From Neodiprion pinetum (lineage: Eukaryota > Arthropoda > Insecta > Hymenoptera > Diprionidae), in the NCBI RefSeq assembly GCF_021155775.2, contig NC_060237.1, positions 12,487,832-12,551,831 of the forward strand: 64,000 bases of DNA, written 5' to 3'. Positions 21,343-31,949 of this stretch are shown here, piece by piece. The notes below the pieces were generated by a model. That model had not been told where the DNA came from, did no database searches, and was given only the letters and a program-made list of their open reading frames with translations. The first letter of the stretch is position 1, and each line of letters begins with the position of its first letter. The position numbers were made by a program, and so were the translations under genes.

Positions 21343-22391
21343 ATTTTTGGCGTAGCAATGGGCTCACCAATTAGCCCAGTAGTAGCGAATTTAGTACTTG
21401 AACATTTTGAAAAAAAATCATTTCACATCTTCCTTTTAGCCTCCCTTTTTACTATCGATACGTAGACGATATTATAACGTGTGTCAAGAAGGAAAACCTA
21501 CAACTCCTTCTGACTAAGTTTAACAATTTTCACCCACGTATACAGTTCACCTTTGAGTTGGAAAAAGATGGTAAAATCAGTTTTCTTGACACTATGGTTA
21601 TTAACCAAAATGACACTATAATTTTAGATTGGCATCACAAACCAACCTGGTCTGGGAGATACATTCACTTTAATTCATATCATCCCATTAAACATAAAAA
21701 ATCTGTCGCCATATCCTTATTCGATCGCTGCCTTAGAATCTCAAACCCTCAATTCCTTAAGAAAAATTTAAAACTTGTCTAAACAACTCTCATATCTAAT
21801 GGCTACCCTTTAAAATTCATTAATGATATCAAAAAGTATAGAGTGGATAAAATGTATAACTCGATTGATTGGAATTTAGACTCCAACAATCAAACTAATG
21901 TTAAGGACAAATATAAAAACTCTATCTCTATACCGTACATTGAAAATCTGTCTAGCCAAATCAAAAGAATTCTGAATGACGAGGGTATTGAAATTACTTT
22001 TAGAATATCTAATACTACCAAACTTTCTCTGTTTTCTCATCTCAAGTCTGTAACTCCTAATTTAGAGAAAATTAACTGTGTATACAAAATACCATGTCAA
22101 GACTATAGCAAGAGTTATATTGGACAAACGTCACAACATCTAAAAAATAGAATTTCTGGCCATCGCTCTAATATTAAATGCCATGTCACTGATAGATGCG
22201 CTTTAGCAGAACACTCCTTAAGTCTGGGGCATAATTTCGATTTCAACAACTCTATAACCCTAGCTACAGAACCGAACTGGTATAAACGTATCATTAAGGA
22301 AATGATTCATATCTTTAAGAACAAAAGGAACTCTGTTAACAAACGTACTGACATTGAACATCTGAGCCACTTATACTCTAACATTCTCTAG
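21339..22391 (+). pseudogene. PLE-A truncated second copy (RT C-terminal half and endonuclease)
   Basis: Begins abruptly inside the RT motif preceding GVAMGSP and continues to the same C-terminus as the minus copy. The 74-aa (21558-21782) and 182-aa (21843-22391) frames are identical to their minus-strand counterparts. It shares the same YVDD frameshift and the same stop between the two frames. The lesions therefore predate the duplication or were homogenised. Confidence 0.8.
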
Positions 22392-22881
22392 TTTTCATAA
22401 TCTTGTTTTCAAAAATTTTGGCGCCCGTGGCCCCGATTGGTCACCTGCCTTTGAAGTCCGTGACATTCGAACATAGATCAATATCACACGTGATCAACAT
22501 AGATTTACGGATCGATTCCCGCTAACCTTCACTTCCGTCCGAAATGCTGAACTATTAGCAACACCTAAGCATGAACTGGTCGTCAATTTTTGTGAGTAAT
22601 CTGTTTCAAATTTAACTGATCTCTTTCTCATGTCTAACTCCACATTCTTATTAAGCACTCTTTCCACCATAATTCATTCTTATTAACGTATTTTTCCTCT
22701 CTTTAACCATCCGTCAAAACTTGACGCTTAACCTAAAACTGTCACACAGACATGTGCGTGTAACTGCTTAATTTTTCACCTATGTTTGCAACAACATGTA
22801 TTCGTATGAACGTATCTCCATGCTTTCAATCCAGATTTGTGTTTTGAAGCATCCTTTTCGTTAATTATTATAGAAATTTAT

Positions 22882-22916
22882 CCTGAGGATGGTCGGCAGG
22901 GCCCGGCCGAAACGTC
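22882..22916 (+). ncRNA. Hammerhead-ribozyme-like core, PLE-A plus copy
   Basis: CCTGAGGA, stem II GGTCGG / CCGGCC with a CAGGGC loop, then GAAACGTC. It lies at the outer (3') end of the plus arm, as in the mirror copy. The core consensus is intact; flanking stems were not checked. Confidence 0.6.
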
Positions 22917-23328
22917 GATTATTTTACTCACGTTTTACAAATTATTAAACGTCTTCTCCTGACCGGAATTTCGACTAATGTCATCATCTTTAATCTACCT
23001 CCTGGTCACGAACTTCTTTCATAAATACATTAATGTACAAAAATGCCGCTATTCAATATTCCTAATGAATTCTTGTATACAATTAAAATATTCTGCACTT
23101 ACATTTTTTGACATTCCTTAGCATTGAAGATGTTTCTTGCACGGTGTTTCAGAAGAAATGTAAGTGACTGTCCATTTGTCATCTTGACACTCTTAATGTT
23201 AATTATAACAACAATGTTTGAATGTCATAAATTTTTCTACGTATTTGTTGGTGTACTGTTAATTTGTTTACATGACCTTCAATACATATTATCTTTGCGA
23301 ATTAAATAATGTCTGCGTAAAAGTAACT

Positions 23329-23935
23329 TCAATTTTCAATGTCAATTCTTTTGTTGACAGTATTGTTTTTCGATATGTGTATCACTTCTTTTATAATCCT
23401 TTTGTGCCAGTTTGTCACGTTGTCTAAAATCTTTACATTTCCACAATCAAACATATGCCCTTCCACCAGTGCGTCATAAGCTAGCGCTGATCTGTCTTGA
23501 TCATGTGTTTTAATTTTAATTTCATATTTATGATTGGCGATCGTTGTTTTTAAACGTTGCAAAGATTGGCCTATGTAGCATTTTTCACAATCTATACAGT
23601 TAATCTTATAGATAATATTCGTTTGTTCTAGCGAGGCTGTTTCTGATTTCGAACATGTCAATATCTTATTTAACGTATTAGTGATTTTATACGACACATT
23701 GATGTTTCCTTTGCGATGTGTATTTTTCATGTTCTGTGACAGACCCTCAGCAAAGGGAATCGATCCCAGACATTTGTTTTTGTTGGTATCACAGTTATCA
23801 ACATTGCCACTATTGTAATGTTTGTCTATTCTTTACTCCTGTAAATGTCTAATCAATTCATCTGGATAGCCGTTTTTCTTCAAATTTTCACGTACTAGTT
23901 TCAAATTTCTTTTTCTCAACTGCGCCTCAGAGTCG
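23329..23935 (-). pseudogene. PLE-B truncated minus copy, GIY-YIG endonuclease part
   Basis: The 133-aa frame 23730-23329 contains NIIYKINCIDCEKCYIGQSL followed by LKTTIANHKYE, the PLE zinc-linker plus GIY-YIG nuclease with the CxxC pair intact. Upstream, 23935-23833 is the RT tail (RNLKLVRENLKKNGYPDELI), separated by stops. Nothing 5' of this exists in the copy: the junction at ~23936-23944 passes straight into the 5' end of the plus-strand copy. Confidence 0.7.
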
Positions 23936-23939
23936 AAAT

Positions 23940-24963
23940 GTCGAAACGTCGAAATAAAGGCATTATCCATTGTAAATTGCACCGTTTTATATTTGACTGT
24001 TTCACCCAACGAAAATTGATCCATACAATAAACGGTTACGAACATCAAACTCATCTATAATTGAATCGGATCCACGTACGGATGTGTCATCCGAAATGCC
24101 GGGACAAGGAATCAACACACCACTTATAAACAAGACAACAACATCAACACGAACAAGATATGAAAAACTAGAGATAAACTACCTAAAATGAAAAATAGAA
24201 AAATTTTTCTTCTCAAGTGCAAACAAAAAAAAACTGATTCCTTCCGTTCTCAAATTTGAATTTAGTAACATTCCTCACTTAACAGTAGACAATACTTTCA
24301 AAAAGACATTAAAACAACTGCAACGTACTGCTGATAATTGATCAACAGATTGTCCAATTTTATGAAAAGAATCCTAATCCACAAGAACTGAATAGATTTA
24401 ATGCTGATATTATTAGCTCTGAAAAAATTTTTCTTAAAATTAAGGTACAGAACATCATAGAAATTAATACAGTAGAGAAGAAAAGTGAGCAAAATATCAG
24501 CATACAAAAAAATTGGTGCATCAATCTAACTAAACAGCAGATACCTACTAACATTCACAATCTGTTAGCTCTTGGTCCGAAATATGGGATACCATATAAT
24601 AAAAAGGCATTACTGTCAATGAGCTTATTTGCTCTGTTGAGATTGTTTTAGCAGGAAAAGACGTCATAACTAAAGATAGAGTCAGAGCGAATGTAGCCAT
24701 GTATATTTCAAATCATATTCTATTGACACATGAACATAACGGTAATTCTAGAGAGTGTAATGCTGAGTATATAAAAAAGCACAAGTATTCCAAAAAACAC
24801 ATACAGACATTATTATGACAATAACGGACAAAGGCAATATTACTGTCATTATGGACAGGGCAGAGTATAACAAAAAAAAACTGATGAAATACTTAATGAT
24901 ACCCAAACGTATAAAATATGCATCGACATGACAAATACAATAGAGAAACAAACTAACAATATA
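23940..24963 (+). pseudogene. PLE-B plus copy, 5' half (N-terminal RT region)
   Basis: Starts with the PLE terminal sequence (GAAACGTCGAAATAAAGGC). It then reads, through frameshifts, the PLE N-terminal landmarks LLALGPKYGIPYN (~24565-24605) and TDKGNITVIMDRAEYN (~24822-24872). It stops at 24963 where Polinton-1 is inserted and continues at 38719. Confidence 0.65.
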
Positions 24964-25161
24964 AGTAGTGTATATACGCCGGTTCTAACTCAAAGATGGC
25001 GGCGCTCCCCCCTAGTTCCCCCCTAGCTCCCCCCTAGCTCCCCCCTAGCCCCCCCCCCCCCGGCTCACAGCGCACCCTCTCTCACCCCCCCCCCCCCCCC
25101 GCGACTCACGGCGCGCACCACCCCCCCCGGTCATTTTCGGCGGCTATTTCCATAGGATTTG

Positions 25162-25193
<32 letters not shown>

Positions 25194-25429
25194 GCACGCA
25201 AAATAATTCCTGTCGAGACTTGTTTGGCGCCGGAAAGCCGCACATAAATCAGATAGGGTAAAAACTTGCTAGATCTATTGAAAAAATTCCAGGAAATTGC
25301 TCTTTGAGATAGTGCCGACAATGCACTTAAACCAATCTGGGATAGTGGGGGAGTGGCCCCATAAAAATTCCTCGCACAATATGCGTGTCGAGACTTGTCC
25401 AATGGAAAAATTGTAGTGGGGGTGGGTGG

Positions 25430-25438
25430 TATATAAAG
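25430..25438 (+). promoter_or_regulatory. TATA box of the 104-aa gene
   Basis: GTATATAAAG lies 85-93 bp upstream of the ATG at 25523, within a compact intergenic sequence. The mirrored copy is at 38246-38254. Confidence 0.55.
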
Positions 25439-25522
25439 CGTACGTCTATCGTGATCGTCACTCTGTTCTCATCGTATTCTCATTGTGAACTGTTCTCGCT
25501 CGTGAAATAACCTCGAAACGCG

Positions 25523-25837
25523 ATGGATCTAGCAAAAGTTAACCACGTCAGCCGCCTGGAGAATCTGCCAACCAAGAAGATGTCGGAACTCGAAATTGGG
25601 GGAGTGTATGACGTCATCGGGTTACGACTGGTCAAAACAAAATTCGGGGTACGTGTTCTGGCGACAATCGATGGAGAATACAACGTCTTCTTACCACCGA
25701 GAATCGCAAGAGTTCTACAAGAAGATTCCAGTCAGCTGACTGAAATGTGTAGCATGGCCGGAGAAAATCGTCTGCAAATGAAATACCTTGGTGGAGAATT
25801 CAACAAGTTCGAATTTTCATGCAGTTATGCGCCTTAA
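25523..25837 (+). CDS. Polinton-type small protein, possible OB-fold (104 aa), left arm
   Basis: ATG at 25523 follows a TATA box and a short leader, and the frame is closed by TAA. Central sequence ELEIGGVYDVIGLRLVKTKF, then GVRVLATIDGEYNVFLPPRI, then LGGEFNKFEFSC. The alternation of hydrophobic strands and the size suggest a small beta-barrel such as a single-stranded-DNA-binding OB fold. That is inference only; I recall similar short proteins near insect Polinton genes but cannot name a family. It is intact and identical in both arms. Confidence 0.6.
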   Translation: MDLAKVNHVSRLENLPTKKMSELEIGGVYDVIGLRLVKTKFGVRVLATIDGEYNVFLPPRIARVLQEDSSQLTEMCSMAGENRLQMKYLGGEFNKFEFSCSYAP

Positions 25838-25941
25838 ATGAACTATGCGATCCCCCTCTACTTCCACAAAATTCATCCACGAGGGGGTAAAAGCGGGTGT
25901 GCTGGAGATGGAATAGTCAGTCTTCCACATACAATCCGTCA

Positions 25942-25950
25942 GTATATAAT
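25942..25950 (+). promoter_or_regulatory. TATA box of the 282-aa gene
   Basis: GTATATAAT sits 27-35 bp upstream of the ATG at 25977, so transcription would start at or just before the start codon. The mirrored copy is at 37734-37742. Confidence 0.55.
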
Positions 25951-25976
25951 CGAGCGCAACATTCCCACTCCTCAAC

Positions 25977-26825
25977 ATGGCGATGATCCTAGACGTGCAA
26001 TGTTTTATCGGTCATAACATGAAGTTTGTACCCAAGGAAGTCGCAGTCGTGAATGTAAACGGGTCGGGTCTGGATTACATCATTTTCAAGCCGCCCTATG
26101 ATTTGGCAAGCCTACCACTTGAATGTAGAGCTACCAATGCATGGTTGACGCACAATCACCATGGAATATCATGGAACGCAGGCAACAAATCTCACGAGGA
26201 TGTGACGAAGATTGTGAGAAAAATGGTTGAAAATGCGTGTTACGTATACGTCAAAGGGGCGGAGAAGAAAGCATGGCTGACGGAGATCGTCGATGGTACA
26301 ACGAGGGTTATTAATATGGAAGATTTGCATATCATACCCCCTGCACTGGAAAAATTGAGGTATATGGAAGCGGCATCGTGGCACGACGCGAACCATGGAT
26401 ACTCTCCAGCGAATAACCTCCAGCAAGCAGCAGCGCCAGGCTCAATTTGGTATGATGACAACTCTGAATACATCCCGGCATACAATTGCGCGTTTGAAAA
26501 TGTGCAGCGACTAAGGAGTTGGTATTCGAAGGAGTGTACCAGCTCCCTCGAGAAATCCTTCCGTCTGTACAAAGAATTGGACGGTTTAAGGGGAATGATG
26601 TCCGAGGATATAGCTTTTTTACCAAAAGAATTTATCTGCACGTTCGCATCAAACTCCATCAATGATGCGTGGGATAAACTACCAGAGAATATGAAAATGG
26701 ACCACGCGGTCGCAAGGTTCCGCAGATGTAGCATACATTACACACCAGGACCCGATGGCGATATCGTGGATGGACCGAATCCTCTAATTAAAGACTGTTT
26801 AGCTTGCAATCGCGTGTATAGATAA
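25977..26825 (+). CDS. Polinton-associated conserved protein (282 aa), left arm
   Basis: Intact ORF from ATG 25977 to TAG, with TATA immediately upstream. Landmarks: DVQCF (6-10), IIFKPPYD (35-42), WLTHNHHGISW (56-66), VYVKGAEKKAWL (90-101) and a terminal CLACNRVYR. From memory, proteins with this D-x-Q-x-F ... KPPY ... HHG-x-x-W ... VKG-x-EK pattern are abundant, uncharacterised and linked to PolB-bearing elements in insects. Conserved D, H and K positions would fit an RNase-H-fold nuclease (speculative). It is convergent with the acidic 141-aa gene across a ~280-bp AT-rich spacer. Confidence 0.65.
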   Translation: MAMILDVQCFIGHNMKFVPKEVAVVNVNGSGLDYIIFKPPYDLASLPLECRATNAWLTHNHHGISWNAGNKSHEDVTKIVRKMVENACYVYVKGAEKKAWLTEIVDGTTRVINMEDLHIIPPALEKLRYMEAASWHDANHGYSPANNLQQAAAPGSIWYDDNSEYIPAYNCAFENVQRLRSWYSKECTSSLEKSFRLYKELDGLRGMMSEDIAFLPKEFICTFASNSINDAWDKLPENMKMDHAVARFRRCSIHYTPGPDGDIVDGPNPLIKDCLACNRVYR

Positions 26826-27107
26826 TATGGACAATATTTACCAAAATAACAATAGAATTTATTACGATATATACAATTATATTCGCGTTTATATGTAGAA
26901 TATTCGATAGAATTAATCTCAATTATATCACAGCTTATACATGGAATTAAAAAAATTTACTATTCGATAAAATTATAATCTAGAAATAGGATACATTACA
27001 AATATATATCTTTATAACTTTTACCCATTCTCCTCATACAAAATGTAAATGTTATGAATTTTTACTTGTGAAAAATATATAATCAATAATTATGAATTTA
27101 GCGTGGT

Positions 27108-27446
27108 TTATTCCTCGAAATAATCCATAAAATCATTATCGCTATCCTGTTCGTTAACATTATCATCATCATCGCTATTTTCAACATCTATAATTATTAC
27201 GATAGTTTCATTCGCCCATTTTTCTACAATTATTTGCATACATATATCACCGTAATTTATATAATATTGGCTGTTTGGTCTCACTCGAGCAGCTCGCGCA
27301 TCCTCAACGAGATCCCGAAGCTCCTCCAACGAGAACTCGCGTGTTGCTTCGGAAAAGCCTATAATTATCTCTTCCTCAGCCTCCTCATCCTCGCCCCAAT
27401 CAATGCTCGACCACTCGTCGTTATCATCACTCGAATGAGATGACAT
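27108..27446 (-). CDS. Acidic protein C (left arm)
   Basis: From the internal ATG at 27446 (MSSHSSDDNDEWSSIDW) this is a 112-aa, very acidic, S/D/E-rich protein ending DNDFMDYFEE. I prefer this start because the longer frame from 27533 adds an N-terminus lying across a likely splice acceptor (AG at 27483-27482). No domain is recognised. An acidic DNA-mimic or scaffold role is conceivable but unsupported. It is intact and identical in both arms. Confidence 0.5.
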   Translation of the reverse strand: MSSHSSDDNDEWSSIDWGEDEEAEEEIIIGFSEATREFSLEELRDLVEDARAARVRPNSQYYINYGDICMQIIVEKWANETIVIIIDVENSDDDDNVNEQDSDNDFMDYFEE

Positions 27447-27640
27447 TTTTTTCTTTCCAAAATTGATTCGCGATGAAAAATCTGTAAAAAGAGCAAGCCG
27501 AAATAGAAAAGTTGATGCTGCTGCACTCATCATTTATATGCATGATAAATCTCCAATTCAAAAAAGTTTCCACCTATTCAAAATGAGTGATACGGAGAAG
27601 GTGTGGAAGATACTAGAATTTTATTTTAATGTAGTGCTAC

Positions 27641-28108
27641 TCACCAATCCTCGTCCGAAAAATAACCATCATCGTCAGCCCTATCTATGTCTCCCAGGAT
27701 TTCACGGATTTCATCAATCTGATCCAGAAGTAAACCGAATTGAAAGCGTGCGTCATTATCATCACCGCCATTCCAAACACCCTCCACCTCTGCTTCCTCC
27801 TCCTCCTCCTCCTCCTCCTCCTCCTCCTCCTCCTCCTCCTCCTCATCCTCCACATCACTCGATGATGATGATGATTCGAGATGATGCTCGCGAGCCAAAT
27901 GATGTTCAAACTCGCGATGATCATCACCAACACTATCGTCAATACATCGCTCGGGGTCGATAATTAGCCTATCAGCATCACTATCAGTCAATTCATCCTC
28001 ATCATCCTCCTCATAATAAGCCGCCCCTCTGCACACCCGCTTATATGTCGGCGATCGTGGTGGTGAATGGGGTGGGGAGTCTGATGGCCCCCTTTTCTGT
28101 CCGTTCAT
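27641..28108 (-). CDS. Acidic poly-Glu protein D (left arm)
   Basis: A 155-aa ORF from ATG 28108: a basic, proline-rich N-terminus (KRGPSDSPPHSPPRSPTYKR) looks like a nuclear or phosphorylation segment. An acidic middle with a serine run and ~19 consecutive glutamates follows, then a C-terminal FQFGLLLDQIDEIREILGDI amphipathic helix. The stop codon overlaps a perfect splice donor (G|GTGAGT), and an acceptor lies 163 bp downstream. Splicing would still stop translation at once, so any intron would be in the 3' UTR. The poly-Glu run is one residue shorter in the right arm. Function unknown. Confidence 0.5.
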   Translation of the reverse strand: MNGQKRGPSDSPPHSPPRSPTYKRVCRGAAYYEEDDEDELTDSDADRLIIDPERCIDDSVGDDHREFEHHLAREHHLESSSSSSDVEDEEEEEEEEEEEEEEEEEAEVEGVWNGGDDNDARFQFGLLLDQIDEIREILGDIDRADDDGYFSDEDW

Positions 28109-28935
28109 ATTTTTTCGATATGATTCTAAAATTTTTCCAGAATTTTTATGGATACGATGATAGGGAATACAGAAAAGTTAAAACAAATCGAAAAAAACTT
28201 TTGTTAACATACTAATCAAATGCGATAATCATTACGGAATTCAAATCAACATTCACAGTATCGTAAGAGGATTGGCGTAGCACCATATACATATATATGT
28301 GTATTCTATAAAGTACTCACAAAAAATATAAACTCGTTGAAGTCTTGAGATTTTTCCAATGAACACCGATTTTTTTCTTTCTCACAGCTCACTTTATCAA
28401 AAACGTCTGTTTTGACACGAAGGATTTTTCAAAATTACTAGAGAAGTTTTCAAACCACTGTTCGAATAAATACTAAAGGACTCGCACCCGCCCCCCACCG
28501 AGCAAAACCCAGCCGGCCAATCATTCGTAGAGCACGCATCACGTGACATAGAGACGAAAGAGTGACGCGGGGGAGGCGGTATAAGCTAGGAGAAAATTTT
28601 CTCAAGAGCTCGCCAGCTTTCCATTGCATACCCCACGCTAATATGGTTGGGGATGTGCAGGCTCGGACTTGCTCGCTATCAAGAGTCGTAAAACCCCAAA
28701 ACTGCATGTGCACATACCATCCGGTGAAGAGCGGGCAAGATAAGATTTTTCTGACACCAAACACCGTTCGCCACTCGCTTTTCGTTGACCGATTTTTCCC
28801 ACCACATGGCTCACGCTGCTTAACGACTCATAAAACCCAAAAATTTAGGGATGGTGGGAGGGGGACTGCGGACCCCGTCGCCTCTGACGTCATTTTTTAC
28901 ATGAATTTCATCTTCTCTGCAGAGTCGGGAGGGTG
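28109..28935. other. Polinton-1 intergenic region upstream of PolB (left arm)
   Basis: No supported gene. The word GAAGAGCGGGCAA occurs at 28726 and again at 28937 where the PolB frame begins, suggesting the PolB truncation joined two sites sharing this word. A plus-strand frame at 28562-28936 lacks any motif and I treat it as chance. Confidence 0.4.
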
Positions 28936-30048
28936 ATGAAGAGCGGGCAAATCGATATAACGAACCATCCGGACGATTCGCCGATCGGTTACTTTCTGGA
29001 GGTAGATTTGGACTACCCTGTAGAACTCCACGAGGATCACAAAGACCTACCTCTTTGTCCCGAACATTTTACTCCTCCAGGTAGTAAAAATGCCAAACTC
29101 GCGACCACCCTTCACCCCAAAACAAAGTATATATTGCACTATAGAAATTTGAAACAGTGTTTGAGTTTAGGATTGAAATTAACGAAAGTGCATAGAATTT
29201 TGAAGTTTGCGCAATCTCCATGGCTCGAGCCTTACATCACGCTCAATACAGACATGCGTAAGCAATCTAGGAATGAATTTGAGAAAAACTTTTACAAACT
29301 CATGAATAACGCTGTGTTCGGCAAGACTATGGAGAATGTGCGAAATCATAAAGATGTTAAATTGGTTACAAAATGGGAGGGAAAAGGTGGTGCGAGAACG
29401 CTTATTGCCCGAGCAAACTTTCACAGCTGCACCGTATTTGACACTGATATGGTTATCATTGAAATGAATCGTGTCAAAGTTCACTTCACCAAACCTATTC
29501 ACGTCGGCGCATCAATTCTAGATCTGTCAAAAATCTTTCTCTACGATTTCCACTTTAATTATATTAAAACCAACTTTTCGAATAAACAGGCTAAATTGAT
29601 GTATACCGACACAGACAGCCTTATTTATCAATTCAATGTGCCTAATATCTACGATATCATCAAACGTGATGTAGATACAATGTTTGACACCTCTGACTAT
29701 CCGCCCGACAATGTGTATGGTATTCCCCTTAAAAACAAAAAACAACTAGGGCTAATGAAGGATGAAAATAATGGTAAAATTATGACAGAGTTTGTGGGAC
29801 TGCGAGCAAAGCTGTACACATTTACTACGATGGGTGAGGATGGGGAAAAATATGACAGTGGCGTAAAAGTGAGTAAGCGTGCCAAGGGTGTAAGAAATTC
29901 ATCGATAAATAGCATCACGTTTGATGATTATAAGCGCTGTCTGACGGCTTACCGAGAGTTGACTCTTCCACAGTGTTTAATACGCAGCAAAAAACACGAA
30001 GTAAGCACGATCGTACAAAAAAAAATTGGCTCTGAGTTGGCAGGATGA
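28936..30048 (+). pseudogene. polB: Protein-primed DNA polymerase B, C-terminal half (left arm)
   Basis: About 370 aa. It begins where the intact relative in Polinton-2 continues from its motif A (FDVNNLYGAAM); exonuclease domain and motif A are missing. Present are motif B, NFYKLMNNAVFGKTMENVRN (~119-138), and motif C, YTDTDSLIY (224-232), with both catalytic aspartates. The end is shifted by one extra A in an A-run at ~30018-30027, replacing the usual tryptophan-rich C-terminus. Identical lesions occur in the right arm. Protein-primed PolB copies linear element DNA from its ends; this fragment cannot. Confidence 0.8.
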
Positions 30049-30319
30049 CAAGCGGCAATTGATACCTGGACAGACCGACACCGTACCTTGGGGGTTTGTC
30101 CCAGCCCCCCAATAGCTATAGGATAAACTGTAGACATAGAATTGATGTGAATATTTGATGTTTGACGCCTCGAACGATCCACCATCGGGCGGAAACGTTT
30201 CACGATCAATACGATATTTAATAGATTTGAAGTTTCAAAATGCGAATTCATATACTCAACAATTGTTTATTTATTTATTATTAATATATCAAGCAATTAT
30301 TCATATTTATTCGTTTACC

Positions 30320-30510
30320 ACGAGAAAAGTTTTCAGAAAATGAAAAAAAATTTTCAGGAAATGAAAAAAACTTTTCAGAAAATGAAAAAAACTTTTCAGA
30401 AAACGAAAAAAAGTTTTCAGAAAATGAAAAAAAGTTTTCAGAAAATGAAAAAAAGTTTCCAGAAAACGAAAAAAAGTTTTCAGAAAAAGAAAAAAAGTTT
30501 TCCAAAAAAT
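30320..30510. repeat. A-rich tandem repeat, unit ~21 bp (left arm)
   Basis: Copies of TTTTCAGAAAATGAAAAAA in direct array with small variants. It lies between the convergent PolB and integrase 3' ends. The same array occurs at 31950-32260, at 33100-33365 and as a remnant at 53380-53416. FFSF/FLKTF-type ORFs read from it are by-products. Confidence 0.85.
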
Positions 30511-30744
30511 AAAATGTGTAATAATCGTATGGCAAAATTGCATATTATCATTATTATTATCACTATTATTATTGTCATTATTATTATTATTATTATTTTC
30601 GTAGTACAGAGTATGGCACATGTGCGTACAAAGGAGATAAAATGTGGAAATATTTGTATATTCAAAATCTTTTATTGTAAGTCGGAAAATACATACAAAT
30701 TATGTTACATGTCAGTTTTATTTATCCAACTATTGTGCGAACTA

Positions 30745-31380
30745 TCAAAACCCAATCACTTCACATAGAACAGATTCCCCCGTTTGCGCAACACTTTCTC
30801 CACAAGGTAGCCGTCGGGATATTTCTCTTTGGTGAGCTCTTCCTCGTAAAAGCCCCCCTCGATGGGATGATCTTGATGATCGGTAAGTTTGTAGGTGGGT
30901 GGATTGGTATTTTACACCTCACTCACGGTGAATATTTCTGTCGTCCAATTGGGTGTATAGCCTTTTTCGAATACATTCTTGTACTTGCTGATTCGAACTC
31001 GATCGCCTACACTGAATTTCCGCGCACGATCACTTCGTTTGATTTGCCGAGGCTTGTACACGCTACGATACAGCTGTTTTTCATTCTCCGTGCTAACATC
31101 CTGTAAGTTTTATTCGAATCGTGCGATGTTTGGTGTTGTTGTAGGACTTCATTAAATCAACCCTAAATATTAATCCACTTGTGAAATCCTGGGAGAGTGA
31201 ACCACATCCACATTTTATTTTTTCAATGTTCGACTAAAAACGTTCGCATATCGACGCCTTTATGTTGCCGAGTGTCAAATACATGTTGATATTGTGCTGC
31301 ATCATGAGGGCTTTCAATTTGCTATTGTGAAATTCTTTGCATTGATCAACGTATAGATGTGCAGGTATACGGCTCTGGGG
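30745..31380 (-). pseudogene. int: Polinton integrase, C-terminal part (left arm and spacer)
   Basis: On the minus strand the sequence aligns with the 3' two-thirds of the intact integrase at 52357-53238. It starts near the second catalytic Asp segment (altered) and continues through the CERF region, the SDRARKFSVGDRVRISKYKN chromo/SH3-like region and the EGGFYEEEL tail. Stops are present: one in the CERF region, one after SEV. 30745-30942 belong to the mirrored arm; the remainder lies in the spacer. Confidence 0.7.
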
Positions 31381-31411
31381 TTAGTACAGATTTCATAGCA
31401 GCAGCCGCATC

Positions 31412-31434
31412 TCCCCCCCCCCCCCCCCCCCCCA
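31412..31434. repeat. Poly-C tract
   Basis: A run of about 22 cytosines in the Polinton-1 spacer, at the join between the integrase fragment and a diverged PolB fragment. Its length is uncertain in any assembly. Confidence 0.8.
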
Positions 31435-31440
31435 CCGCGG

Positions 31441-31860
31441 ATGAGGATGAAACAAAAATGTGACACCGGTGTTAAAGTGGGTAAGCGTGTCAAGGATGCG
31501 AAAACTGCAACGATAAATAACATCACGTTTAATGATTATAAGAACCGTCTGAGGGGCTTACCAAGAGTTGATCAACCCCACAGTGCTTGATACGTAGTAA
31601 AAAATGCGAGGTTAACTCCAATGTACTGAAAAAATTGATCATGAGTTGACAAGACGGTAATATGCAACCGATACCTGGGCAAACAGGCACCAGAACTTGG
31701 AGTGTGTGCTGCAACCCCGCAATAAACTAGCCGTAGGCTGGAACTGAGGGCATAGAACCGTTGTAAATATATGCGTTTGACACCCATGACGATAGTTCAT
31801 GAAGCAGAGACGTTTCGCCGGCAATACGATATTGAGCAGATCGAAGTTTCAAAATTCGAA
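31441..31860 (+). pseudogene. polB: Diverged PolB 3' end in the Polinton-1 spacer
   Basis: Matches the last ~65 codons of PolB plus downstream sequence (compare 29840-30240), but with many substitutions and indels, unlike the near-identical arm copies. It shows that the spacer contains the end of a different, older element of the same family. Confidence 0.6.
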
Positions 31861-31949
31861 TACCGTGTAAATTCATGTATTCATCAATTATTTATTTATT
31901 TATTATCAATATATTGAACAATTATTCATATTTATCCGTTTACCACGAG

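Larger units (their letters stand above)
18418..23019. mobile_element. PLE-A: Penelope-like inverted dimer
   Basis: The minus copy (21342->18418) and a 5'-truncated plus copy (21339->23019) face each other. The arms 18420-20074 and 21339-22990 are near-perfect mirror images. The 1.26 kb between them is the N-terminal half of the minus copy. The unit is flanked by the exact 12-bp direct repeat CATAAATACATT (18406-18417 and 23020-23031). This places it as one insertion event into PLE-B, with both halves integrated together. Confidence 0.75.
24964..30942 (+). repeat. Left arm (terminal inverted repeat) of Polinton-1
   Basis: 5,979 bp mirrored by 32659-38718. Predicted proteins in the two arms are identical apart from one glutamate in a poly-E run. 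The arms differ mainly by homopolymer and A-rich repeat length. The outermost 150 bp are C-rich runs that differ in length from the G-runs of the right arm. Confidence 0.85.

Noticed and set aside
25106..25402. 98-aa minus-strand ORF near the Polinton-1 terminus
   Set aside because: Length differs between arms because of C/G-run slips, and no motif is present; it overlaps the promoter side of the 104-aa gene.
27463..27963. Long plus-strand ORF with a poly-proline run, and an arginine-rich minus ORF, in the same place
   Set aside because: Both are shadow frames of the GAG-repeat that encodes the poly-Glu tract of acidic protein D; the mirror copy at 35724-36221 shows the same.
28562..28936. 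124-aa ORF upstream of the PolB fragment
   Set aside because: No motif, and it ends where the truncated PolB begins; more likely intergenic.
30281..30621. ORFs repeating FFSFSEN or FLKTFFHFLK
   Set aside because: Direct translation of the A-rich tandem repeat, with no start context or conservation.
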